Positions 9,593 to 19,325 of a DNA stretch of 64,000 bases are shown in pieces. The position numbers were made by a program, and so were the translations under genes. The notes beneath the pieces were generated by a model, which was not told where the DNA came from, did no database searches, and saw only the letters and a program-made list of their open reading frames with translations. Location of the stretch: assembly GCF_963378085.1 (NCBI RefSeq), contig NZ_OY726395.1, forward strand, positions 1,178,001 through 1,242,000. Direction: 5' to 3'. Each line of letters starts with the position of its first letter. The stretch's first letter is position 1. This stretch comes from Mycolicibacterium sp. MU0050. Its GTDB lineage: Bacteria > Actinomycetota > Actinomycetes > Mycobacteriales > Mycobacteriaceae.

Positions 9593-9623
9593 TAGTTTCT
9601 ACAATAGGTGCTTGTGTAAACTA
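9593..9623. promoter_or_regulatory. Interrupted inverted repeat operator between the divergent operons
   Basis: TAGTTTCTACA (9593-9603) and TGTGTAAACTA (9613-9623) match the inverted-repeat rule at 9 of 11 positions, with a 9-bp spacer. The repeat covers the -10 box of the rightward operon (TAAACT) and a possible leftward -10 (TATTGT, complement of 9601-9606). One dimeric regulator could therefore control both operons. The cysteine-rich HTH protein encoded by the second gene of the rightward operon is the obvious candidate. Confidence 0.55.
9617..9622 (+). promoter_or_regulatory. -10 box for leaderless ferredoxin operon
   Basis: TAAACT lies 7 bases before the ATG at 9630. The spacing predicts a leaderless transcript and supports 9630 rather than the in-frame GTG at 9612, which would lie upstream of the -10 box. 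Confidence 0.6.
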
Positions 9624-9629
9624 TCTCTC

Positions 9630-9971
9630 ATGACCTACGTGATCGGCAAGCCCTGTGTCGACGTGAAGGATCGGGCCTGCGTCGAGGAGTGCCCGGTCGA
9701 CTGCATCTACGAAGGCGGGCGGGCCCTCTACATACATCCCGACGAGTGCGTGGACTGCGGCGCCTGTGAACCGGTGTGCCCGGTCGAGGCGATCTACTAC
9801 GAAGACGACCTGCCGGACGAGTTGACTCCGTACCTGGCCGACAACGAGGCGTTCTTCAGCGAGACCCTGCCGGGGCGGGACGGGCCGCTGGGATCACCCG
9901 GCGGGGCGGCAAAGCTGGGTGCCCTCGAGGTGGATGCACCGTTGGTGGCCGGCCTGCCGCCACAGCAATGA
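9630..9971 (+). CDS. 7Fe-type ferredoxin, paralogue of FdxC
   Basis: This 113-aa electron carrier binds one 3Fe-4S and one 4Fe-4S cluster. Cysteines lie at 9, 17, 21 and 25 (CVDVKDRACVEECPVDC), and a [12 protein letters not shown] block begins near 40. The first ~75 residues are nearly the same as the fdxC product encoded at 15069, and the C-terminus differs. It starts the rightward operon and overlaps the regulator gene by ATGA. It may feed electrons to the haemoglobin or another haem partner encoded alongside, but no reductase gene is present here. The leaderless promoter lies inside the operator. Confidence 0.93.
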   Translation: MTYVIGKPCVDVKDRACVEECPVDCIYEGGRALYIHPDECVDCGACEPVCPVEAIYYEDDLPDELTPYLADNEAFFSETLPGRDGPLGSPGGAAKLGALEVDAPLVAGLPPQQ

Positions 9972-10594
9972 ACGCCGCCGGCGGCCGCCGCCGCGACGTC
10001 CTGGCGATCCTCCGTGACAGCGCGGAAGCGTTGAGCATCAACGCCATTGCCGAACAACTCGACGTGCATCCCAACACCGTGCGGTTCCACCTCGAGGCGC
10101 TGATGGAGTCCGGTCTGGTGGAGCGCGCCGTCGCGCGACCCGCCCGACCCGGCCGGCCACCGCAGCTCTTCGTGGCGACCAGGGGGATGGATCCGGCCGG
10201 CCCGCGCGCGTACCAACTCCTGGCCGAGACGCTGGTCGACTCGGTGGCGCGCAGCGGCGATCCCGTGACGCACGCCAGCGCGTCGGGCAAGACCATGGGC
10301 GCCGAACTCGGCCGACCTCGCCACGATACGGCGCAGGCCGAGCCTGTCGGCCAGCTCGTCGAGTTGCTCGACGAACTCGGCTTCGCCCCGGAGCCGGGAG
10401 AGTCGCGAATCGACCTGCGGCACTGTCCATTTCTGGAGCTGGCGCAGGTGCATCCGGAGGTGGTCTGCCCGGTGCACCTCGGCCTGATGCAAGGCGCCCT
10501 GGAAGCGTGGAACGCGCCCGTCACCGTCGAGCGCCTCACGCCGTTCGTCGAACCGGACCTGTGCGTGGCGCACCTCAGCGGAGCGCGGTCATGA
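9968..10594 (+). CDS. Winged-helix regulator with conserved cysteines, SufR-like Fe-S sensor candidate
   Basis: The 208-aa protein has an N-terminal winged-helix DNA-binding domain (about 10-75; segment AEQLDVHPNTVRFHLEAL) of the ArsR/DeoR-like type. The C-terminal half carries C153 in CPF, C167 and H170 in HPEVVCPVH, and C199. This CPF...HPE..C..H pattern resembles actinobacterial SufR-type regulators that hold a redox- or NO-sensitive Fe-S cluster; that comparison is from memory. It overlaps the ferredoxin gene before it and the membrane protein gene after it (both ATGA). Its likely target is the inverted repeat at 9593-9623. A generic metal sensor is the main alternative. Confidence 0.85.
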   Translation: MNAAGGRRRDVLAILRDSAEALSINAIAEQLDVHPNTVRFHLEALMESGLVERAVARPARPGRPPQLFVATRGMDPAGPRAYQLLAETLVDSVARSGDPVTHASASGKTMGAELGRPRHDTAQAEPVGQLVELLDELGFAPEPGESRIDLRHCPFLELAQVHPEVVCPVHLGLMQGALEAWNAPVTVERLTPFVEPDLCVAHLSGARS

Positions 10595-11022
10595 GCGCGG
10601 CCGCCGCGGTCGCCGGTGCGGCCCTCTTCCTCTGGCTCGGCATGGTGGCCGCCATCTCGTTTCTGGAGGCACCGCTGAAGTTCCGGGCGCCCGGGGTCAC
10701 GCTGCCGATCGGGCTGGGAATCGGCCGCTTGGTTTTCAGGGCGCTCAACGCCTGCGAGGCGGTGTTGGCCGTCGTCGTGGTGACGGCGTTGGTGCTGGGC
10801 TCCCCGCCCCCGGTGGCTGCGGTGGCCACCGGCCTGGCTGTGGTGGCGCTGCTGGCGCAGGTGCTGGCGGTGCGGCCCCGGCTCACGCAGCGTTCCGACG
10901 CGGTGCTGGCCGGCGGCGCCGAAGCTGAGAAGCGGTCCCGGGTGCATTTCGTGTACCTGGGGTTGGAGTTGGTCAAGGTCGTCGGATTACTGGTAGCCGG
11001 CATTGCCGCGCTGGCCGGGTAG
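10591..11022 (+). CDS. Four-helix integral membrane protein
   Basis: The 143-aa product is almost entirely hydrophobic with about four transmembrane helices. A loop-edge motif FLEAPLKFRAPGV follows helix 1, and IGRLVFRALNACEA begins helix 2. It loosely recalls small DUF4149/TMEM205-type proteins, but I would not assign it firmly. It is translationally coupled to the regulator (ATGA) and lies 13 bp before the haemoglobin gene. A role in membrane-side oxidase or haem protein function is only a contextual guess. Confidence 0.8.
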   Translation: MSAAAAVAGAALFLWLGMVAAISFLEAPLKFRAPGVTLPIGLGIGRLVFRALNACEAVLAVVVVTALVLGSPPPVAAVATGLAVVALLAQVLAVRPRLTQRSDAVLAGGAEAEKRSRVHFVYLGLELVKVVGLLVAGIAALAG

Positions 11023-11035
11023 AGGGGTGCGACGA

Positions 11036-11458
11036 ATGACCGTCACGATGCTGCGCTCGGACATCGCGGACCGCGACGACGTGTATGCCCTGTTGTCCCG
11101 CTTCTATGGCCAGGCGCTGGTCGACGATCTGCTGGCGGAGCCGTTCAGCGAGGTGCGGGTCAAGGGTCTCGAGCGGCACCTGCCGGTGATGTGTGACTTC
11201 TGGGAGACCATGCTGTTCCGGGCGGGGCTGTACCGACGCAGCGCCTTGGAGGTGCACCGCGAGGTGCACCTGAAGCACCCGCTGACCACCGCGCACTTCG
11301 TCCGGTGGCTGACGCTGTGGATGGCCACCATCGACGAGATGTTCGCCGGTCCCGTCGCCGAGCAGGCGAAGGTGCACGGGCGACGGTCAGCGTGGGCGTT
11401 TCATCGCCGGCTGATCGGCCACGACGCGCCGGAGCTCGACGCCTTCATCGGCCGCTGA
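11036..11458 (+). CDS. Group III truncated haemoglobin
   Basis: The 140-aa protein shows the group III truncated globin pattern. SRFYGQAL carries the B10 tyrosine (Y24), and HLPVMCDFWETML is the E-helix region. A VHLKHPLTTAHFVRWLTLW stretch places the proximal histidine at H78 (H74 is the alternative). Group III globins are cytosolic haem proteins linked to microaerobic growth and NO or peroxide chemistry, for example Ctb of Campylobacter. It closes the ferredoxin-regulator-membrane protein operon and has an AGAGGGG ribosome binding site. M. tuberculosis, as I recall it, has only group I and II globins (glbN, glbO). No dedicated reductase is adjacent except the ferredoxin. Confidence 0.9.
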   Translation: MTVTMLRSDIADRDDVYALLSRFYGQALVDDLLAEPFSEVRVKGLERHLPVMCDFWETMLFRAGLYRRSALEVHREVHLKHPLTTAHFVRWLTLWMATIDEMFAGPVAEQAKVHGRRSAWAFHRRLIGHDAPELDAFIGR

Positions 11459-11499
11459 GCTGCGTCTACGGGTCGGCGTGGAAATTCTTCGCGCGATCC

Positions 11500-11525
11500 G
11501 GAATTAAGCGGACCATGGTCCGGTT
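11500..11525 (+). promoter_or_regulatory. ECF-sigma-type promoter with embedded palindrome, upstream of yceI
   Basis: GGAATT (11500-11505) and GGTT (11522-11525) are spaced by 16 bp, matching the GGAAY-N16-20-GTT form used by mycobacterial SigH/SigE-type sigma factors. The spacer holds a perfect 14-bp palindrome, CGGACCATGGTCCG (11509-11522), which could be an operator. The yceI ATG is ~46 bp downstream with a strong AGGAGG ribosome binding site. Confidence 0.45.
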
Positions 11526-11571
11526 ATGCCTCGTGGGGGCGCCCCCGTCCATACAAGCCACAGGAGGAACA

Positions 11572-12123
11572 ATGACTGGTTCACTGACGACCACCCCGCT
11601 TGCCACCGGCACCTGGACCATCGACCCGGATCACTCGTCGATCAACTTCTCGGTACGCCACCTGATGGTGAGCAAGGTGCGCGGGAACTTCGACACCTTC
11701 AGCGGCACGATCACCATCGCCGAGGACGGCACGCCGTCAGTGTCGGCAGACATCGACGTCGCCTCGATCAACACCGGCAACGAGCAGCGCGACGCGCACG
11801 TCAGGTCCGCCGACTTCTTCGACGTGGAGAAGTACCCGATGGCCACCTTCCGTTCCACCGGTGTCGAGGCCAAGGGCGACGCCTACGTGCTGCGTGGCGA
11901 CTTCACGCTGCACGGCGTCACGAAGCCGGTCAGCCTCGCCCTGGAGTTCAACGGTGTCAGCCCCGGCATGGGTAACGGCGAGGTCGCCGGCTTCGAGGCA
12001 TCGGTGGTGTTGAACCGCAAGGACTTCGGCATCGACATCGACACGCCGATGGAGACCGGTGGCGTCGTCGTCGGCGACAAGGTGAAGATCAGCCTGGACA
12101 TCGAGGCGCTGCGGCAGGCCTGA
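11572..12123 (+). CDS. YceI-family protein (lipid/isoprenoid-binding lipocalin fold)
   Basis: The 183-aa protein contains a full YceI beta-barrel: GTWTIDPDHSSINFSVRHLMVSKVRGNF, DIDVASINTGNEQRDAHVRSADFFDVEKYP, LHGVTKPVSL and the closing VGDKVKISLDIEA strand. Family members bind polyisoprenoid-like lipids. No signal peptide is seen, so it is probably cytosolic, unlike E. coli YceI. The ATG follows an AGGAGG site. It has its own putative ECF promoter, so stress regulation separate from the preceding globin operon is likely. It is convergent with fadH across a palindromic repeat. Confidence 0.9.
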   Translation: MTGSLTTTPLATGTWTIDPDHSSINFSVRHLMVSKVRGNFDTFSGTITIAEDGTPSVSADIDVASINTGNEQRDAHVRSADFFDVEKYPMATFRSTGVEAKGDAYVLRGDFTLHGVTKPVSLALEFNGVSPGMGNGEVAGFEASVVLNRKDFGIDIDTPMETGGVVVGDKVKISLDIEALRQA

Positions 12124-12131
12124 CGCCGGCC

Positions 12132-12191
12132 GCGAGCGTGCGCAAACCACGCGATGTCCCCGGCGTGTCGGCCGGGGACATGCACGCTCGC
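12132..12191. repeat. Dispersed palindromic repeat, family 1 copy A
   Basis: This 60-bp element has nested perfect stems. GCGAGCGTGC pairs with its complement at 12182-12191, and ATGTCCCCGGC (12154-12164) pairs with GCCGGGGACAT (12171-12181). It lies between convergent yceI and fadH. Closely related copies occur at 36359-36418 and 58535-58595, also between convergent genes. It probably acts as a bidirectional terminator and is repetitive. Confidence 0.75.
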
Positions 12192-12200
12192 GCTGGGAAG

Positions 12201-14809
<2,609 letters not shown>

Positions 14810-14840
14810 GACCGCACGGTAGGCGATACCGCGAGTCCTA

Positions 14841-14854
14841 TGCAACTAGTTGCA
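14841..14854. promoter_or_regulatory. Probable PadR operator
   Basis: TGCAACTAGTTGCA is a perfect 14-bp palindrome centred ~38 bp upstream of the padR start, near its -35 region. A degenerate second copy, TGCAACGTCTA, starts at 14901. The ATGCAAC/GTTGCA half-site layout is compatible with PadR dimers. Confidence 0.6.
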
Positions 14855-15068
14855 CAGAAATTGCGCGCATATCGCCCTGCCGGTTTGGGAGTTTTGTATA
14901 TGCAACGTCTAGTATCAGTAAACGTGCTCCTGCCTCGCGGTTCACGCAAGTTAGGGCACACTGGCACAGCCGTCTAGTTTTGGCCATGGATACTGGTCAC
15001 AGCCCGCTGGACGACGAGATCAGCAGCACACCCAAACGGACAACGCAGAGAACCCTGAGGAGCTTTCT

Positions 15069-15392
15069 GTGACTTACGTGATCGCCGAACCTTGCGTCGA
15101 CGTGAAGGACAAGGCATGCATCGAAGAGTGTCCCGTCGACTGCATCTACGAGGGCGCACGGATGCTCTACATCCACCCCGACGAATGCGTGGACTGTGGC
15201 GCTTGTGAGCCGGTGTGCCCGGTCGAGGCCATCTTCTATGAAGACGACGTCCCGGAGGACTGGGCCGCCTACACCCAGCACAACGCCGACTTCTTCGACG
15301 AACTCGGCTCGCCGGGCGGGGCCTCGAAGGTGGGCCAGACCGATAACGACCCGGAGGGTGTGAAGAGCATGCCTCCGAAGAGCGAGGACTGA
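15069..15392 (+). CDS. fdxC: 7Fe ferredoxin FdxC
   Basis: The 107-aa ferredoxin has cysteines 9, 17, 21 and 25 plus the [12 protein letters not shown] block, for one 3Fe-4S and one 4Fe-4S cluster. It is orthologous to Rv1177 by sequence recall and position. It starts at GTG with a GAGGAG site upstream and is followed 8 bp later by dapC, so the two are probably one operon. A close paralogue with a different C-terminal tail begins at 9630 in the accessory island, so this locus shows a local duplication or transfer of ferredoxin genes. Confidence 0.95.
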   Translation: MTYVIAEPCVDVKDKACIEECPVDCIYEGARMLYIHPDECVDCGACEPVCPVEAIFYEDDVPEDWAAYTQHNADFFDELGSPGGASKVGQTDNDPEGVKSMPPKSED

Positions 15393-15400
15393 TCCAGACG

Positions 15401-16504
15401 ATGTCGCGCCGACGCTCGGTGTCGGCGTCGCTGCCGGTATTTCCGTGGGACACCTTGGCGGAGGTCACCGCCAAGGCCCGCGCGCACCCCGACGGGCTCG
15501 TCGACCTGTCGGTGGGCACCCCCGTCGACCCCGTCGCACCGGTCATCCAGGAGGCGCTGGCCGCGGCCGCCGCCGTCCCCGGGTATCCCACGACCGTCGG
15601 CACCCCGGCGCTGCGCGAGTCGATGGTGGCCGCGCTGCACCGGCGGTATGGCATCACCGGACTCAGCGACGCCGCGGTGTTGCCCGTCATCGGCACCAAG
15701 GAACTCATCGCCTGGCTGCCGACGCTGTTCGGGCTGGGCGCCGAGGACCTCGTGGTGATCCCCGAGCTGGCCTATCCGACCTACGACGTCGGTGGCCGGT
15801 TGGCCGGCACCCAGGTGGTGGCGGCCGACTCGCTGACCCAGCTCGGCCCGCAGCGGCCCGCGCTGGTGTTCATCAACTCGCCCAGTAATCCGACGGGCAA
15901 GGTGCTCGGCATCGACCACCTGCGCAAGGTCGTGAGCTGGGCGCGCGAACGCGGAACCATCGTCGCCTCCGACGAGTGCTACCTGGGCCTGGGCTGGGAC
16001 GCCGAACCCGTGTCGGTCCTGCACCCGGATGTCTGCGATGGCGACCACACCGGTCTGCTGGCGGTGCACTCGCTGTCGAAGACGTCGTCGCTGGCCGGGT
16101 ATCGGGCCGGATTTGTCGCCGGGGACGTCGAGTTGGTCGCCGAGCTGCTGGCGGTCCGCAAACACGCGGGCATGATGGTGCCCGGCCCGGTGCAGGCCGC
16201 CATGGTCGCCGCCCTCGACGACGACGCGCACGAGACCCACCAGCGCGAGATCTACTCGCGGCGCCGCGAGGCGCTGCTGCCGGCGGTGCAAGCGGCCGGT
16301 TTCACCGTGGAACATTCCGAGGCGGGCCTGTACCTGTGGGCCACCCGTGGCGAACCGTGCCGCGACACCGTGGCGTGGCTGGCCGAGCGGGGGATCCTGG
16401 TCGCCCCCGGCGAGTTCTACGGCGCGCGTGGCACCCAGCATGTGCGGATTGCGCTGACCGCCACCGACGAGCGGATTGCCGCCGCGGTGGCCCGCCTCGC
16501 CTGA
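15401..16504 (+). CDS. dapC: Succinyldiaminopimelate transaminase (PLP-dependent)
   Basis: This fold-type I aminotransferase acts in the lysine/meso-diaminopimelate pathway, using glutamate and N-succinyl-2-amino-6-ketopimelate. The 367-aa length matches Rv1178 (~362). Class I/II motifs are present: LSVGTPVDP near the N-terminus, INSPSNPTGKV (substrate-loop Asn), ASDECY (PLP Asp/Tyr), and HSLSKTSSLAGYRAGF with the PLP lysine at K227. It sits 8 bp after fdxC. dapD and dapE lie ~7 kb downstream, so the lysine genes are clustered in this region but not in one operon. Confidence 0.92.
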   Translation: MSRRRSVSASLPVFPWDTLAEVTAKARAHPDGLVDLSVGTPVDPVAPVIQEALAAAAAVPGYPTTVGTPALRESMVAALHRRYGITGLSDAAVLPVIGTKELIAWLPTLFGLGAEDLVVIPELAYPTYDVGGRLAGTQVVAADSLTQLGPQRPALVFINSPSNPTGKVLGIDHLRKVVSWARERGTIVASDECYLGLGWDAEPVSVLHPDVCDGDHTGLLAVHSLSKTSSLAGYRAGFVAGDVELVAELLAVRKHAGMMVPGPVQAAMVAALDDDAHETHQREIYSRRREALLPAVQAAGFTVEHSEAGLYLWATRGEPCRDTVAWLAERGILVAPGEFYGARGTQHVRIALTATDERIAAAVARLA

Positions 16505-16599
16505 CGGCAGTTCCGTTGTGGGCCGCACCGGCCCGCGCCTCGACAGTCCGGGACGGCCGCCACCGCGAGGATGCGCTGTCGTCCGCCGGCTCGGCGCGT

Positions 16600-16615
16600 T
16601 GCGGACAAATCCGCA
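16600..16615. promoter_or_regulatory. Short inverted repeat upstream of rocA
   Basis: TGCGGA-CAAA-TCCGCA has perfect 6-bp arms and lies 115 bp upstream of rocA in a 226-bp intergenic region. It could bind a PruC/PrnR-type activator of proline catabolism, but no such regulator gene is adjacent here. Directly before rocA, CAAACT (16719-16724) is a weak -10 candidate 6 bases from the ATG. Confidence 0.3.
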
Positions 16616-16730
16616 GTGTCGCAGGCTCGCCGGCGCGCGGACTGATCTTGTCCGATGCTACAAACGGTGCGCGCCGCGGTAAGGCTGTTCAGCCATATGG
16701 TCGCCGGGCGGGGCCGAGCAAACTTGGAAG

Positions 16731-18368
16731 ATGGACGCCATCACTGGAATCACCGAGGTGCCGCTTCCACGCAACGAACCCGTGCACGACTACGCCCCGG
16801 GCTCAGCCGAGCGCGACCGCCTGAGCGCCGCCCTCGCGGACCTGTCCGACACGCCGATCGAGCTGCCGCATGTGATCGGCGGCAAGCGCACCATGGGCGA
16901 CGGCGCGCGGATCGACGTGGTCCAGCCGCACCGGCACAGCGCCGTGCTGGGCACCCTGACCAACGCCGAGCACACCGAGGCCGCCGCGGCCGTCGAGGCG
17001 GCGATGACCGCCCGGGCCGACTGGGCGGCGCTGCCGTTCGACGAGCGCGCGGCGGTCTTCCTGCGGGCCGCGGACCTGCTGGCGGGGCCGTGGCGGGAAC
17101 GGGTCGCCGCGGCGACCATGCTGGGCCAGTCCAAGAGCGCCTACCAGGCCGAGATCGACGCCCCCTGTGAGCTCGTCGACTTCTGGCGGTTCAACGTCGC
17201 GTTCGCCCGCGACATCATGGCCCGGCAACCGAACAGCTCGCCGGGGGTGTGGAACCGCACCGACTACCGCCCGCTGGACGGATTCGTCTACGCCGTCACG
17301 CCATTCAACTTCACCGCCATCGCCGGCAACCTGCCGACCGCGCCGGCCCTGATGGGCAACACGGTGGTGTGGAAGCCGTCGATCACCCAGACGCTGGCCG
17401 CCCAGCTGACCATGCAGCTGCTCGAGGCCGCGGGCCTGCCGCCGGGGGTGATCAACCTGCTCACCGGGGACGGGCTGGCGGTCTCGGAGGTCGTGCTCGC
17501 CGACCCCCGGCTGGCCGGAATCCACTTCACCGGATCCACGGCGACGTTCCAGCGGCTGTGGCGCGAGGTCGGCGCCAACATCGAGCGCTACCACTGCTAT
17601 CCGCGTCTGGTCGGCGAGACCGGCGGCAAGGACTTCGTCGTCGCGCACGCCTCGGCGCGACCCGAGGTCTTGGCGACCGCACTGATCCGCGGGGCGTTCG
17701 ACTATCAGGGCCAGAAGTGTTCGGCGGCCTCGCGGGCCTTCATCCCGCGCTCGGTGTGGCAACGCATGGGCGACGACTTCCTGGCCGCCACCGACGCGCT
17801 GAGCTATGGCGACGTCACCGACCTGACCAATTACGGCGGCGCCCTCATCGATCAGCGCGCCTTCGCCAAGAACGTCAAGGCGATAGAGCGGGCCAAGGAC
17901 GCCTCCGGCGTCACCGTCGCCGTCGGCGGCGAATACGACGACAGCACCGGATATTTCGTCCGTCCCACCGTGCTGCTGTCCGACGATCCCGCCGATGAGG
18001 CCTTCTCCACCGAGTACTTCGGCCCCATCCTCGCCGTCCACGTCTTCCCCGACGACCGGTTCGACGACATCCTGGGCGTGGTGGACGCGGGGGCCAAATA
18101 CGCGCTGACCGGTGCGGTGATCGCCGACGACCGGGCCGCCATCACCGCGGCGTCACAGCGGCTTCGGTTCGCCGCCGGCAACTTCTACATCAACGACAAG
18201 CCCACCGGCGCCGTCGTCGGGCAGCAGCCGTTCGGCGGCTCGCGGGCCTCGGGGACCAACGACAAGGCCGGGTCGCCGCTGAACCTGTTGCGGTGGACGT
18301 CGGCGCGCTCGCTCAAGGAGACCTTCGTCCCGCCCACCGGCCACACCTATCCGCATATGGGCGGGTAG
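16731..18368 (+). CDS. rocA: L-glutamate gamma-semialdehyde (1-pyrroline-5-carboxylate) dehydrogenase
   Basis: This enzyme oxidises glutamate semialdehyde to glutamate with NAD+, the second step of proline catabolism. The 545-aa protein is a monofunctional P5CDH (Rv1187-like, ~543 aa). Aldehyde dehydrogenase signatures are intact: ITPFNFTAIAGN, HFTGSTATF, GETGGKDFVV with the general-base Glu, and QGQKCSAASRAF with the catalytic C330. C-terminal QPFGGSRASGTNDKAG and LNLLRWTSARS are typical. putB starts 2 bp after the stop, so both steps are co-expressed. Confidence 0.96.
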   Translation: MDAITGITEVPLPRNEPVHDYAPGSAERDRLSAALADLSDTPIELPHVIGGKRTMGDGARIDVVQPHRHSAVLGTLTNAEHTEAAAAVEAAMTARADWAALPFDERAAVFLRAADLLAGPWRERVAAATMLGQSKSAYQAEIDAPCELVDFWRFNVAFARDIMARQPNSSPGVWNRTDYRPLDGFVYAVTPFNFTAIAGNLPTAPALMGNTVVWKPSITQTLAAQLTMQLLEAAGLPPGVINLLTGDGLAVSEVVLADPRLAGIHFTGSTATFQRLWREVGANIERYHCYPRLVGETGGKDFVVAHASARPEVLATALIRGAFDYQGQKCSAASRAFIPRSVWQRMGDDFLAATDALSYGDVTDLTNYGGALIDQRAFAKNVKAIERAKDASGVTVAVGGEYDDSTGYFVRPTVLLSDDPADEAFSTEYFGPILAVHVFPDDRFDDILGVVDAGAKYALTGAVIADDRAAITAASQRLRFAAGNFYINDKPTGAVVGQQPFGGSRASGTNDKAGSPLNLLRWTSARSLKETFVPPTGHTYPHMGG

Positions 18369-18370
18369 CC

Positions 18371-19324
18371 ATGGGCTCGGCGTTCGACACCCTGGCCCGC
18401 CCGGCGATCCTGGCGGCCGGCCGCGCGACGCGGCTGCAGCGGGCCGCCGAACGCCTGCCCGTCACCCGCCGGGTGGTGCGCCGGTTCGTACCCGGCGAGA
18501 CCGTCGAGGCGGTCCTGACCGCCGTCGCGGATCTGCGCGCCACCCGCCGGCTGGTCAGCATCGACCACCTGGGCGAGGACGTCACCGACACCGCCACGGC
18601 CCACGCGAACGTCCAGGCCTACCTGCGGTTGCTCGACGCGCTGGCAGGGCGCGACGAACCGGTCGGTGGCGTTGCGCCGCTGGAGGTCTCGCTCAAGCTC
18701 TCGGCGCTGGGGCAGGCGTTGGCGTCCGACGGCGCCAAGATCGCCACCGAGAACGCGTACGCGATCTGCCGCCGCGCCACCGAGGTCGGCGTGTGGGTGA
18801 CGATCGACGCCGAGGACCACACGACCACCGATGCGCGACTGGCCATCGTGGCGCAACTGCGCCGGGACTTCGACCAAGTCGGCACGGTGGTGCAGGCCTA
18901 CCTGCATCGCAGCCTGTCGGATTGCCGTGAGCTGGCCGATGCCCGAATCCGGTTGTGCAAGGGCGCCTACGACGAGCCGGCCTCGGTGGCCTACCGGGAC
19001 CACGACGAGGTCACCGCCAACTATCTGCGCTGCCTCGCCGTGCTGATCGACGGCCCGGGATATCCCATGATCGCCTCCCACGACCCGGCCGTGCTGGCCG
19101 CGGTGCCGCGGTTGCTGCGCGAGAGCTCGCGGGGCCCGGGCGATTTCGAATACCAGATGCTGTACGGCATCCGGACCGACGAACAGCTCCGGCTCGCCGA
19201 CAACGGTGATCATGTGCGCGTCTACGTCCCGTTCGGCACGCAGTGGTACGGCTACTTCGTCCGGCGGCTCGCGGAGCGGCCGGCCAACCTGATGTTCTTC
19301 CTGCGGGCGCTGGCGGGACGCTGA
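18371..19324 (+). CDS. putB: Proline dehydrogenase
   Basis: This FAD-dependent enzyme oxidises L-proline to P5C and passes electrons to the membrane quinone pool. The 317-aa monofunctional PRODH shows VSLKLSALG, TIDAEDH, RIRLCKGAYDEP, ASHDP and the C-terminal VPFGTQWYGYFVRRLAERPAN block that binds substrate and flavin. The ATG begins 2 bp after rocA. This is a classic rocA-putB pair that channels the unstable intermediate. The gene ends 1 bp before the convergent secreted-protein gene. Confidence 0.95.
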   Translation: MGSAFDTLARPAILAAGRATRLQRAAERLPVTRRVVRRFVPGETVEAVLTAVADLRATRRLVSIDHLGEDVTDTATAHANVQAYLRLLDALAGRDEPVGGVAPLEVSLKLSALGQALASDGAKIATENAYAICRRATEVGVWVTIDAEDHTTTDARLAIVAQLRRDFDQVGTVVQAYLHRSLSDCRELADARIRLCKGAYDEPASVAYRDHDEVTANYLRCLAVLIDGPGYPMIASHDPAVLAAVPRLLRESSRGPGDFEYQMLYGIRTDEQLRLADNGDHVRVYVPFGTQWYGYFVRRLAERPANLMFFLRALAGR

Positions 19325-19325
19325 A

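Noticed and set aside
6957..12123. Integrative or transposable element carrying the globin/oxidase island
   Set aside because: No integrase, transposase, tRNA target or direct flanking repeat is seen. The family 1 repeat at its right edge is of a dispersed terminator type, not an attachment site.
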